Positions 1 to 7,586 of a DNA stretch of 11,537 nucleotides are shown here, one piece after another. The notes under the pieces were generated by a model. That model was given only the letters and a program-made list of their open reading frames with translations, made no database searches and was not told where the DNA came from. Origin of the DNA: Deltaproteobacteria bacterium (GTDB taxonomy: Bacteria; Desulfobacterota; Syntrophorhabdia; Syntrophorhabdales; Syntrophorhabdaceae); NCBI GenBank assembly GCA_003506795.1, contig DNYO01000237.1:1-11537 (forward strand). The letters run 5' to 3'. Positions within the stretch are counted from its first letter, which is position 1, and the number at the start of each line of letters is the position of its first letter. The position numbers were made by a program, and so were the translations under genes.

Positions 1-1292
1 TAACCGAATTTTCTCAGCAGAAAGCCCATGATTCCGAAGCACGTCATTATCACGACATCCACTCCGCTGTTGTTCGTACTGTAAGCACCTATCAAACAAC
101 ACAGAAGGATAACGGGTATCAGAATCCTACTGGGCACCATCGCGACCTTTGCCCACAAGCCTACTAAAGGGACATTCAGGATCACGAGCATCACCTGACC
201 CAGATACATACTGGCGATCACTCCCCAAAATATTTCCGGATGCTGCGTCATAAGTAAGGGACCCGGCGTAACCCCGTGGACAATAAGGGCGCCCAGCAGG
301 AGGCCCATTGTTATATTGCCGGGAATGCCAAGGGCAAGCAGGGGCACAAATGACCCCGCCGCCGCCGCCGTATGGGCCGCCTCCGGCGCTGCCACCCCCT
401 CTATCGCACCCTTGCCGAACTCTTCCGGGTGTTTTGACAGTTTCTTCTCAGCCGTGTACGTCATGAAGGTGGCCATGATTACTCCCGCTCCCGGCAGTAT
501 CCCCAGCAGAAATCCGATTATGGTCGAGCGCGATATGGGGCCGAAGCATTTCTTCCAGTCCGCCCACGTCGGGAAGATTCCTTTTATTTTCTCTTTATAA
601 TTAAATCCTCCTTCAGGTTCAGCAATAAGATTCATTACTTCGGTCACCCCAAAGAGGCCCATGGCGACCGTCACCAGATTGAAGCCATCGAGAAGGCTTC
701 CGCACCCGAAGGTGAAACGCGGCGCGCCCGATGTCTGGTCCAGGCCCACCGTACCCAGCAAAAGGCCGAAGAAAACCATCATCATTGCCCTGACGAAGGA
801 CCCGCTCGACAGGAATGTCAGGGCAACCAGGCTCAGAGATATGAGTGCAAAATATTCCGGAGGCCCGAACTTGAGTGCGGCGTCCGCAAGGGGAAACACG
901 AGGAACATCAGCCCGGCGACGCCCAGCGAACCCGCTATGAAACAGGCAAACGCCGACATTCCAAGGGCCGCTCCTGCCCTGCCCTTCTTAGCCATCGGGT
1001 AGCCGTCGAAGCAGGTTACAATGGCTGTCGCCTCTCCCGGTATGTTCACCAGGATCGATGACCTCGACCCACCATACATGGCCCCGTAGAAAATACCCGC
1101 CATCATCATCACAGCGGACTGCGCCGACATTCCCAGTGTCACCGGCATGAGTATAGACATGGCCCCGACAGGACCGATCCCGGGGAGAACTCCCACCAAA
1201 GTACCGATGAAGCAACCTGCGAAACAGTAGAACAAATTCGACCACTTAAAAACCTCTTGAAGGCCTCCCAACATACCACTGATCACTTCCAT
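1..1292 (-). CDS. tctA: TctA-family large permease subunit of a tripartite tricarboxylate transporter (partial, C-terminus missing)
   Basis: This is the large membrane subunit of a TTT-type secondary transporter, which imports carboxylates together with a small membrane subunit (TctB) and a periplasmic binding protein (TctC). I read it by translating the minus strand: 430 codons stay open to the window edge, against roughly 500 residues for the family, so the C-terminus is cut off. Two copies of the family's glycine/proline signature are visible, GVLPGIGP at residues 34-41 and a related LGILPGAG near residue 263, as expected for the internally duplicated TctA fold. Hydrophobic segments run throughout. 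The start is ATG at 1292, chosen because GGGAGGAG lies just upstream. The gene follows tctB by 24 bases and is the last visible gene of the operon. The family call is secure; the substrate cannot be told from sequence, since the binding protein that sets specificity is not in the window. Confidence 0.93.
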   Translation of the reverse strand, partial: MEVISGMLGGLQEVFKWSNLFYCFAGCFIGTLVGVLPGIGPVGAMSILMPVTLGMSAQSAVMMMAGIFYGAMYGGSRSSILVNIPGEATAIVTCFDGYPMAKKGRAGAALGMSAFACFIAGSLGVAGLMFLVFPLADAALKFGPPEYFALISLSLVALTFLSSGSFVRAMMMVFFGLLLGTVGLDQTSGAPRFTFGCGSLLDGFNLVTVAMGLFGVTEVMNLIAEPEGGFNYKEKIKGIFPTWADWKKCFGPISRSTIIGFLLGILPGAGVIMATFMTYTAEKKLSKHPEEFGKGAIEGVAAPEAAHTAAAAGSFVPLLALGIPGNITMGLLLGALIVHGVTPGPLLMTQHPEIFWGVIASMYLGQVMLVILNVPLVGLWAKVAMVPSRILIPVILLCCLIGAYSTNNSGVDVVIMTCFGIMGFLLRKFG

Positions 1293-1316
1293 TCCGCATC
1301 TCCTCCCGTTGCCCGT

Positions 1317-1775
1317 CTACAATCTGATTATCCCAGCCGGCAACATAACACCGAGATACGTGAATATGAAATAGGAACCACATGCTACAACAGGGCCCCA
1401 TATGATGGAGATCTTCCAGTTACAGCCCGCGACACGAAACAAGGTGATCAGGACCACAGAGGTCATGATCAGAAAGCCTATACTTTCCACCAGTATCCCG
1501 TACAATATAAGGGCACCCACCATGACGCCAAGGTAAGCGTAAGCCCCTGCTGAATACGAAACAAGCCGCTTACTCTCCTTCTTCTTGCCGAAATGGGCCG
1601 CAAGATTTATCAGTGCAAATCCCGTAAGCATCAGCCCGAAGACGAAAGGCGTGAAGCCCGCCCCCGGAGTCTGGAGCTCTCCAAGACCCAGTGAGTGCGA
1701 GGCGTAGCTGACATACAGCCCTACCAGGACCCAAATGCAACTGAAGCATATATCGCTCTTCCTTGCTTTCTCCAC
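1317..1775 (-). CDS. tctB: TctB-family small permease subunit of the tripartite tricarboxylate transporter
   Basis: This is the small membrane subunit that pairs with TctA. It has 152 residues, the usual size for TctB. Four hydrophobic segments are visible, at about residues 8-25, 40-60, 78-98 and 100-145 (the last stretch is long enough to hold two). A charged KKKESKR loop lies between the second and third. An early GAGFTPFVFGLML stretch fits the family's usual pattern of a glycine/proline-rich second helix. The start is GTG at 1775, preceded by a full AGGAGGT Shine-Dalgarno at five-base spacing. Without that site a GTG start would be a weak choice. It lies 20 bases after the acyl-CoA dehydrogenase gene and 24 bases before tctA, so it is surely co-transcribed. 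TctB proteins diverge strongly in sequence, so the call rests on size, topology and position beside tctA as much as on residues. Confidence 0.88.
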   Translation of the reverse strand: MEKARKSDICFSCIWVLVGLYVSYASHSLGLGELQTPGAGFTPFVFGLMLTGFALINLAAHFGKKKESKRLVSYSAGAYAYLGVMVGALILYGILVESIGFLIMTSVVLITLFRVAGCNWKISIIWGPVVACGSYFIFTYLGVMLPAGIIRL

Positions 1776-1795
1776 TCCTTACCTCCTGTCGCGTG

Positions 1796-2941
1796 TCACT
1801 TCATCAATTCCCGCGCGATCGTGTTTTTCTGAACTTCCCGTGTTCCTCCGAAAATACCCATCAGACGGGCATCCCTGTAGAATCGCTCAACCTCATACTC
1901 AAGCATGTAGCCGTATCCGCCAAAAAGCTGGATCGCCTCGTCCGCGACCTCTACCGCGACACGCGCCGCGTGCATCTTTGCCATCGATATGAGCATCGGG
2001 TCAATCTGCTCCTGGTCAATAGCCCAGGCCGCCTTGTACACCATGAGCCTGGCTGTCTCTATCTTGGTCATCAGCTCCGAGAGGGTATGCTGCGTTGCCT
2101 GAAAGTCTATAAGCCTCCGGCCGAACTGCTTGCGCTGTTTCACATATGCGAACGCCCGGTCAAATGCCCCCTGTGCAATTCCCAGCGCCTGGGCGGATAT
2201 CTCCACCCGAATCTCTTCCAGTATGCGCAGGGCCTGATAGAATCCCTGACCCTCCTTCCCGATAAGGTTCGCTTTGGGTACCCTTACATCGCTGAACGAG
2301 AGTTCCCCTGTAGGCGTCATTTTGTTGCCCATCTTCTCGCCCACATCGGCTGCTGTATACCCCGGACTGTCCTTTTCGACAATAATGACAGACTGGCCGC
2401 GATAGCTCGGCTCGATCGTGAGATCTGTTTGACACAGAATGATAATGAAATCTGCTATCGGTCCATTCGAAATGAACATCTTCGAGCCGTTGATGACATA
2501 ATCATCTCCGTCTCTGACTGCAGTGGTACCTAAACTACGGATGTCGCTGCCGTGATCCGGTTCCGTAAAGGCCCCGCTCGAAATGGCCTTTCCCGTGCAG
2601 AGCGGCGTAAGATACTTCACCTTCTGCTCATCCGTTCCGAATCTGAGGATCATCTCCGCCGTCGAGTCGGCATGGCTCAACGCAATGCCCAACCCGGAGT
2701 CCTGTCGACAAAACGCCTCCGCTACGAGAACATTCTCCAGCACACCATATTCCTGTCCTCCGCAGTTATCGGGATAATGGATGCCGATGAAACCCAACTC
2801 GCAGGCCCTTTTCCATATTTCATAGGGAAAGCTGTGTTTTCGCTCATGCTCAAGGGCCACATCCTTGTCAAACTCTCCCTGTGCGAATTCCGCAGCAGCC
2901 TTCTGTATCGACTCCTGCTCCGAGCTCAACCGGAAATTCAT
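1796..2941 (-). CDS. Acyl-CoA dehydrogenase family flavoprotein (ACAD1), canonical catalytic Glu replaced by Gly
   Basis: This is a cytoplasmic FAD enzyme expected to remove (or, in reverse, add) hydrogens at the alpha-beta bond of a CoA thioester and exchange electrons with ETF. It is 381 residues long, normal for the family. The middle-domain signature AFTEPDHGSD lies at 124-133, the substrate/FAD segment YVKQRKQFG at 266-274, and the C-terminal signature FGGYGYMLEYEVERFYRDAR at 340-359. In most members the catalytic base sits in a YEGT motif; here the aligned residues are FGGT (364-367), so the Glu is Gly365. Long-chain and isovaleryl-CoA dehydrogenases also lack that Glu and use one on helix G, next to a conserved Arg. 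This protein has E242 and E243 before R245 and E247 after it, near but not exactly at the known position. The ATG at 2941 has GGAGGA upstream. It lies 35 bases after the MmgE/PrpD gene. Family call firm, substrate unknown. Confidence 0.93.
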   Translation of the reverse strand: MNFRLSSEQESIQKAAAEFAQGEFDKDVALEHERKHSFPYEIWKRACELGFIGIHYPDNCGGQEYGVLENVLVAEAFCRQDSGLGIALSHADSTAEMILRFGTDEQKVKYLTPLCTGKAISSGAFTEPDHGSDIRSLGTTAVRDGDDYVINGSKMFISNGPIADFIIILCQTDLTIEPSYRGQSVIIVEKDSPGYTAADVGEKMGNKMTPTGELSFSDVRVPKANLIGKEGQGFYQALRILEEIRVEISAQALGIAQGAFDRAFAYVKQRKQFGRRLIDFQATQHTLSELMTKIETARLMVYKAAWAIDQEQIDPMLISMAKMHAARVAVEVADEAIQLFGGYGYMLEYEVERFYRDARLMGIFGGTREVQKNTIARELMK

Positions 2942-2976
2942 CCGTTCCTCCGCCTTCCGCTATATAACTTCCTGCG

Positions 2977-4350
2977 CTATGGAACCAACAGTTTCATCAT
3001 GTTTGCTACATTGTCGACTTCGTCCATTGCCTCAATCAAACTCAAGACCCTTTCCATCTTTTCTACAGGCATCGTCCCGCGAAACGTGGCACTGCGGAAA
3101 AACTTATCCCGTTTCTCCGCAGCCGTCATAGGGCTGTATATGCCATTGCCTTTCGGCATGTCTACTCTCTTTGTATACTCTTTCCCCTTCTTCATCCGAA
3201 CCTTCACACAGGCCGCGAGAGGCCTGTCGGCCGGCAAGTTCCCGGTAAGCCGTATCTTGTCGACTATATTCATGATGTCAGGGTCCCGAACGGATTCATC
3301 GGTGTAATGCTCCAGTTTCACATTTTTTCTCAGCATGGCATTCGCAACATTATACTGCAGGCTGAACGCCGCATCTATCTGAGGCACCTCCCTTATCCTG
3401 AAATGCTGGCCCACCGCAAAGTTCAGAGCCTTTGCCGGCACGTCGACTACCACCTCGTCGATATCCTGGAGCTTTATATGATTGTCATGCACCATCTCCA
3501 GGGCACAATCTATCGCGGCATGGTTGGAACGGCAGCATGGATATGGCTTGCAGGTCTCGTCCGCATAGAATTCCTTTCCCAGATTTCTTGTGAGCACCTC
3601 AGGCTCGTAGGTCTTGCAATAGAGGGCAAAATAACCGTATTTGCCGAAGAGCGGATCCCTGGCCCCGGTGAATCCTCTTTTGGCCAGCTCCGCCGCGAAG
3701 ACTCCAGCCTGTGCGGAGAGCCCCTGGGGCAGTTTGAACGAGTGCACCCCGTCAAAAAGATTCTGAAAGGTACCCCCAAGCTGATTCAGCACAATGCCGA
3801 ATGCGTTTGTCATCCGTGCCGCGTCAAGTCTCAGGAGCCTGCCTGCGATGGCAGCCGCCCCGAAAGCATTTACCGTACCGGTGCAATCGAATCCGGAATC
3901 GAGATTCAGATTGGATGCCGCGATCACCCGTGAGGCAAGATCGTCGCCCAGGATCAAGGCTGCGAGAAGCTCCTTACCGCTGGCCGCGTTCGCCTCCCCC
4001 ACGGCGATTGCCGCGGGGATCGTGGTCCCGCTAATGTGTGCGGGAGTACTCTTACCGCCTACAATGGGCCCGGCGGGTTCAAAATCGTAGGACCTCGCCA
4101 TAACGCTATTGAGCAGGGCAGCATTATGGGCCGGCAATTTGTCGCCATGCACCACAATCGTGGCCTCCTGTCTGCCACCCCAGTGCCGCAACAAATCGAG
4201 CAGCATGGAGCAACCCGGCGCGTTCGCACCCGCGATCATGCATCCCACGACATCCATCAATCGATCCCGGGCCTTGGCCACGACCTCGGTCCCGAAATCC
4301 TCGAAGGAGGTGTCTGTCACGTTCCGGATCAATTCGCTCGTTACACCCAT
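2977..4350 (-). CDS. MmgE/PrpD family protein (2-methylcitrate dehydratase / cis-aconitate decarboxylase superfamily)
   Basis: This superfamily includes 2-methylcitrate dehydratase (PrpD), cis-aconitate decarboxylase and an iminodisuccinate epimerase; many members have no known reaction. At 457 residues the length is normal. Family landmarks are the N-terminal all-helical domain with RSYDFE at 86-91, a PAHISGTTIPAAIAVGEA segment at 103-120, SFKLPQG around Lys206, and the strong signature KPYPCCRSNHAAID at 268-281. In family members such as cis-aconitate decarboxylase a conserved His lies in a G-aromatic-H-x-T motif. Here the matching residues are GFDCT (153-157), with Asp155 in its place, which argues against simply calling it PrpD. 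The ATG at 4350 has GGAGGA upstream. It lies 19 bases after etfA. Its position between flavoprotein genes and a carboxylate transporter suggests a lyase or isomerase step on a carboxylic acid or its CoA ester; that is inference. Confidence 0.9.
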   Translation of the reverse strand: MGVTSELIRNVTDTSFEDFGTEVVAKARDRLMDVVGCMIAGANAPGCSMLLDLLRHWGGRQEATIVVHGDKLPAHNAALLNSVMARSYDFEPAGPIVGGKSTPAHISGTTIPAAIAVGEANAASGKELLAALILGDDLASRVIAASNLNLDSGFDCTGTVNAFGAAAIAGRLLRLDAARMTNAFGIVLNQLGGTFQNLFDGVHSFKLPQGLSAQAGVFAAELAKRGFTGARDPLFGKYGYFALYCKTYEPEVLTRNLGKEFYADETCKPYPCCRSNHAAIDCALEMVHDNHIKLQDIDEVVVDVPAKALNFAVGQHFRIREVPQIDAAFSLQYNVANAMLRKNVKLEHYTDESVRDPDIMNIVDKIRLTGNLPADRPLAACVKVRMKKGKEYTKRVDMPKGNGIYSPMTAAEKRDKFFRSATFRGTMPVEKMERVLSLIEAMDEVDNVANMMKLLVP

Positions 4351-4369
4351 TTCTTCCTCCGATGTTCCG

Positions 4370-5353
4370 CTAATCCAGCGCCTTGAGCTTGTCCATCAAG
4401 ACCGGCAAAACGATCTTCCAGTCTCCCACGACACCGTACTGGGCCTGCTTGAAGATCGCGGCCCTGGGATCTTTATTGATCGCGATGATCGTCTTCGACC
4501 TGGAACAGCCTGACATATGCTGACTTGCCCCGGAAATGCCCACGGCGATGTAGATCCTGGGGGCAACTATTTTACCCGTAATGCCCACCTGTATCGTGGC
4601 AGGCACCCACTCGTTGTCGCAGGCAACCCTCGAGGCACCCATGGCCCCCTTGAGCTCTCTGGCCACCTCGGCCAGCTTCTTGAAACCCTCGGCATCGCCG
4701 ATACCTCTGCCTCCGGACACGATCAGTTCGGCATCTTCCAGTTTTATCCCTTCCGATTCCTCCACGATCTTTTCAAGCACCTTCACCCGGCCGTTCAATG
4801 CGGTGGAGCCCGCATCGAGGGAACGCACCTCTCCCGTCCGGTCGACCGGGTCAGGCGCTATCATGGACTTCGGTCTCACCGTGACGATTTGCGGCAGGTC
4901 ATCGGTGGAAAACTTTGCCATAACCAGCGCCCCATAGACGGGTTTCGTCACGAGAAGACGTTTTGTACCCTCTTCCACCGACAGTTCCACGCAGTCGGTA
5001 GCCGCCGCTACGTTGAGTTTAAACGCAAGGGCGGGACCGAGATCCGCGCCCTGATCGTCATGACCGAACAGGAAATACCTGGGTTGCTCATGCTCGAGAA
5101 TGTTGGCAAGGCCTCCTGCGTAGAGATTTGCCTCATACGCGCCCGGGATATCCATGGCATATACCCTGTCCGCCCCGAAGGCATATGCTTCCCGGGCCGT
5201 CTCCCCGATGCCGTCGCCTATAAAGACCGCAACAAGATCCTCGCCAAGTACATCGGCCAGGCCTCTGCCGCCGCCCAGGAGCTCCTTCGTCATTGCCCCG
5301 AGCTGACCTTCAATTATTTCGCCGTATACTACGATATGTTTATGATCACCCAT
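4370..5353 (-). CDS. etfA: Electron transfer flavoprotein alpha subunit
   Basis: EtfA carries the electron-transferring FAD of the ETF heterodimer, a soluble electron carrier for acyl-CoA dehydrogenases. The N-terminal Rossmann-like domain begins HIVVYGEI and is followed by an FGHDDQGADLGPALA nucleotide-fold segment. The C-terminal FAD domain has VSGGRGIG, then GASRVACD, QVGITGKIVAP and YIAVGISGASQHMSGC, and AINKDPRAAIF near the end, all in family order. The start is set at ATG 5353, giving 327 residues; the GAGAGAGAG Shine-Dalgarno-like run is well placed for it. An in-frame GTG at 5362 would add three residues but directly abuts that purine run, so it is less likely. The gene follows etfB by 15 bases. 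The FAD-domain motifs look intact, so a working subunit is expected. Whether the complex is a plain carrier or electron-bifurcating cannot be settled by eye. Confidence 0.94.
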   Translation of the reverse strand: MGDHKHIVVYGEIIEGQLGAMTKELLGGGRGLADVLGEDLVAVFIGDGIGETAREAYAFGADRVYAMDIPGAYEANLYAGGLANILEHEQPRYFLFGHDDQGADLGPALAFKLNVAAATDCVELSVEEGTKRLLVTKPVYGALVMAKFSTDDLPQIVTVRPKSMIAPDPVDRTGEVRSLDAGSTALNGRVKVLEKIVEESEGIKLEDAELIVSGGRGIGDAEGFKKLAEVARELKGAMGASRVACDNEWVPATIQVGITGKIVAPRIYIAVGISGASQHMSGCSRSKTIIAINKDPRAAIFKQAQYGVVGDWKIVLPVLMDKLKALD

Positions 5354-5368
5354 GACATTCACTCTCTC

Positions 5369-6169
5369 TCACAGTATTTTTGCCCTTCGCAGCGTCAGGG
5401 CCAGATTTTCCGCCATCTCCTCCGTGCTCTCGCCTTCCATTATCTCGCATGTTCCCTGGATAACAGGTTTGAAGAGCTTGAGCAGATGAAGCCGCCTTCC
5501 ATTTTTGCCGACGCTTGAAGGGTCGATTCCGATATCTGACGGTTTCCACACAACGGGCTGGACCTTGTTGGCCGCCCTTATGTTCTTGATTGCCGGGTAA
5601 CGGGCCTGGCCGAGTTCGTTGCTCACCGTGATGACTGCCGGCAGTTGGACCTCAACGACTTCATGGCCATTGGAGGTAACACGTTCGACCCTTGCCTTTC
5701 CATCTATGATCTCGATCTTTTTCGCCACCGTCACATAGGGAAGGCCCAGAAAATTGGCAATCCCAAGGCCCACCTGGCCCGCATTCCAGTCCGCCGCCTG
5801 TCTTCCGCACAGGATGAGGTCGTAGGAACCGTTCTTTTTTATTCCCTCCGCAAGGGCCCGGGCCGTCGACCAGCTGTCCCCATCCGCGAATGCTTCATCT
5901 TCCAACAGTATGAGCTCATCCGCGCCCATGAACACGGGCTTTTTCGTAACCGCCCTGTCGAGTCCGGCCCCCAGCGAGAAAGCCGTGACCTTTGCCCCGG
6001 ATTGGTCTTTGATGCGCAGTGCCGCTTCCACGGCCTGTTCGTCAAAAGGGTTCAGCACCTTTGTGATCTTTGCCGATGGTATAAATACATTCTTCTCGCT
6101 ATCGAGAGTGAAGGACTCTTCCGGTGCTTCGGGGTCCGCGATCTGTTTTACACACACAATGATGTTCAT
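5369..6169 (-). CDS. etfB: Electron transfer flavoprotein beta subunit
   Basis: EtfB binds AMP in ordinary ETFs or a second FAD in electron-bifurcating ones, and docks on the partner dehydrogenase. The protein starts MNIIVCVKQI, typical of the family. It has an NPFDEQAVEAALRIKD segment at 40-55, the nucleotide signature CGRQAADWNAGQVG at 121-134, and the partner-recognition loop RYPAIKNIRAANK at 190-202. I chose ATG 6169 (266 residues) because AGGAG sits seven bases upstream and the family begins here; an in-frame upstream start at 6208 adds 13 basic residues that look like leader sequence. In the signature, the usual acidic or glycine residues after the Asp are Trp-Asn (D127-W128-N129), a change next to the nucleotide pocket. 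It lies 108 bases after the ACAD2 gene and 15 before etfA. The order dehydrogenase, etfB, etfA matches the bcd-etfBA and carCDE arrangements. Confidence 0.94.
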   Translation of the reverse strand: MNIIVCVKQIADPEAPEESFTLDSEKNVFIPSAKITKVLNPFDEQAVEAALRIKDQSGAKVTAFSLGAGLDRAVTKKPVFMGADELILLEDEAFADGDSWSTARALAEGIKKNGSYDLILCGRQAADWNAGQVGLGIANFLGLPYVTVAKKIEIIDGKARVERVTSNGHEVVEVQLPAVITVSNELGQARYPAIKNIRAANKVQPVVWKPSDIGIDPSSVGKNGRRLHLLKLFKPVIQGTCEIMEGESTEEMAENLALTLRRAKIL

Positions 6170-6245
6170 TCCAAATCTCCTGGCACGTGTTTTTCGGCGG
6201 CGGGCCACCCCACCCTCTGTCCGGATGGAACGGCCGACCGCTCAG

Positions 6246-6264
6246 ATCCCTTCACGGAAGGGAT
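6246..6264 (-). promoter_or_regulatory. Perfect hairpin between the ACAD2 gene and etfB
   Basis: ATCCCTTC (6246-6253), a three-base loop, then GAAGGGAT (6257-6264) form a perfect eight-base stem in the 108-base gap, the longest gap inside the operon. On the transcribed minus strand no U-run follows, so it does not look like a complete intrinsic terminator. It could protect the 3' end of a processed ACAD2 message, or partly slow transcription, and so set the ACAD2 to ETF ratio. The structure is seen directly; the role is inferred. Confidence 0.5.
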
Positions 6265-6277
6265 TACGTTTCTTCGT

Positions 6278-7534
6278 CTACGTCTCCTGCACCGCATCGG
6301 AAGCCTGGCCCGCAATAACCTTTGCCGCCTTTACCAGGCTTAACAGGCCTGTTGACCCACCGTGGAACATACTCATTTTAACACGTACGAAATGCTCGAA
6401 ATTCAGTTCTCTCGATGGCGCCAGTCCGCCGTAAATTTCCAACCCTGCTTCAAATACCCGCCACATGACCTTCTTGCAATACCAGTTGGCATAAAACCAC
6501 CCGAGCGGGTCCCTGAGCTGCCCCCGTCCTTCGCCACACCATTCCCAGGCATCATTATAAAGGAAGAGTCTCAGGGTCCGGATGAGACAGTCGGTTTCGG
6601 CGACAAGCATTCCCACATTATTGTGCTCGATAATACGTTTGCCGCCCTGAATTCTTGCCTTGGAGTACTCCTTGAAATCTTCCCATGCACGCTCGGTCCA
6701 TCCGAGTTCCGCGAAAAGGTGGGCAGTCTTCCCTGCCAGACGGGATTTTCCTACTTCAAAGGCACCGTTAACAGGGCTCATCCGGTACTTGTCGGGGACC
6801 CTGCAGTTCTCGAAGCGCATCTGAACGTTTGATGACAGCTCGTTTCCCATATTGTCGTTGACCCGGGTGACCGACCATCCAGGATTGCGGGTATTAACCA
6901 GAAACTGTGTCATGCTCTTCGAGATGGGACCTTTCGGATCGGTCCTCGCCATGACCGTAATGTAATTGGACACGCCACCCGCCGTACAGAACATCTTGTC
7001 TCCGTTTATGACCCAGTCGTCTCCGTCTTTAACTGCGAGCGTCTGTCCGGCAACACCCGGTTCGTCATACGGAAGAAGCATATCGCTGCCGCTGTTGGGC
7101 TCCGTGAAGGAGGCGGCCATCATCGTGGTCCTGTCGTTCATGAAATCTTCGATGACCTCTTTTGCAACTTCCTCCGGTGCATACTCAAATGCCGCCATCT
7201 GTTTCCACGCTATGGTCATGAGTCTGCCGAACTGGCCTCCATAGTACCCGGCCGTCTCCGCCAGGGCTCCCATCGCCACATGATCCTCCCCATAGCCTCC
7301 GCCGCCGAACTTTGCGGGGGCCGCTATTTGTCTCAAGCCCGCATCGTGAGCCTTGTTCAAGAGATCCAGGGGCAGACGGGCCCTCAGGTCCGCGGGAGTG
7401 GCATTGGGTGCGATCGGCTTATCCGCCAGATCGTTCAGGGCCCTCAGATCGACTTCTCTCTCACAGAAATCTTTCATCAGAGCCGCAAGACTCCTGTGTT
7501 CGTCGGTTATGTAAGGCAAATTCCAGTTAAGCAT
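6278..7534 (-). CDS. Divergent acyl-CoA dehydrogenase family protein (ACAD2), both known catalytic Glu positions missing
   Basis: This is the first gene of the operon: 418 residues, slightly longer than a standard acyl-CoA dehydrogenase. Family marks are the middle-domain signature ASFTEPNSGSD at 141-151, DDWVINGDKMFCTAGGVSNY at 172-191, and the C-terminal EIYGG at 366-370 followed by a conserved arginine-glutamate pair (375-376). The usual YEGT motif is replaced by HGGSTG at 391-396, with no Glu at the base position under any reasonable alignment. The alternative base on helix G is also absent: the stretch around Arg265 reads VGKSRLAGKTA. The protein may therefore use another base, act as a reductase, or do different chemistry on the fold. 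The segment after helix G (280-345) is rich in Trp and aromatic residues. The ATG at 7534 has AAGGAGG upstream, and a sigma-54 promoter lies about 50 bases before it. Next to etfBA it is a likely electron partner of that ETF. Confidence 0.9.
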   Translation of the reverse strand: MLNWNLPYITDEHRSLAALMKDFCEREVDLRALNDLADKPIAPNATPADLRARLPLDLLNKAHDAGLRQIAAPAKFGGGGYGEDHVAMGALAETAGYYGGQFGRLMTIAWKQMAAFEYAPEEVAKEVIEDFMNDRTTMMAASFTEPNSGSDMLLPYDEPGVAGQTLAVKDGDDWVINGDKMFCTAGGVSNYITVMARTDPKGPISKSMTQFLVNTRNPGWSVTRVNDNMGNELSSNVQMRFENCRVPDKYRMSPVNGAFEVGKSRLAGKTAHLFAELGWTERAWEDFKEYSKARIQGGKRIIEHNNVGMLVAETDCLIRTLRLFLYNDAWEWCGEGRGQLRDPLGWFYANWYCKKVMWRVFEAGLEIYGGLAPSRELNFEHFVRVKMSMFHGGSTGLLSLVKAAKVIAGQASDAVQET

Positions 7535-7586
7535 ACTTCCTCCTTTTACTTGAAATGATCGTAGTTCGCATCAGCGATTACTGCAA

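Noticed and set aside
355..372. Run of GCC triplets
   Set aside because: It encodes an alanine stretch inside tctA in a GC-rich context; too short to count as a repeat element.
1763..3307. Long plus-strand open frames (about 256 and 251 codons) opposite the ACAD1 and MmgE/PrpD genes
   Set aside because: They lie antisense to genes with clear family motifs, their translations show no recognisable domain, and GC-biased third positions commonly open such frames.
4517..5518. Plus-strand open frame of 333 codons opposite etfA and the end of etfB
   Set aside because: It is long, but its product has no family features, while the minus strand encodes intact, motif-bearing ETF subunits. Treated as a shadow frame.
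6170..6208. Upstream extension of EtfB by 13 residues (start at 6208)
   Set aside because: The extension is basic and unlike EtfB N-termini; the ATG at 6169 has AGGAG at proper spacing and begins the protein exactly where the family does.
6246..6264. Hairpin as a full intrinsic terminator ending transcription after the ACAD2 gene
   Set aside because: No U-run follows the stem on the transcribed strand, and etfB downstream has no visible promoter of its own, so read-through is expected.
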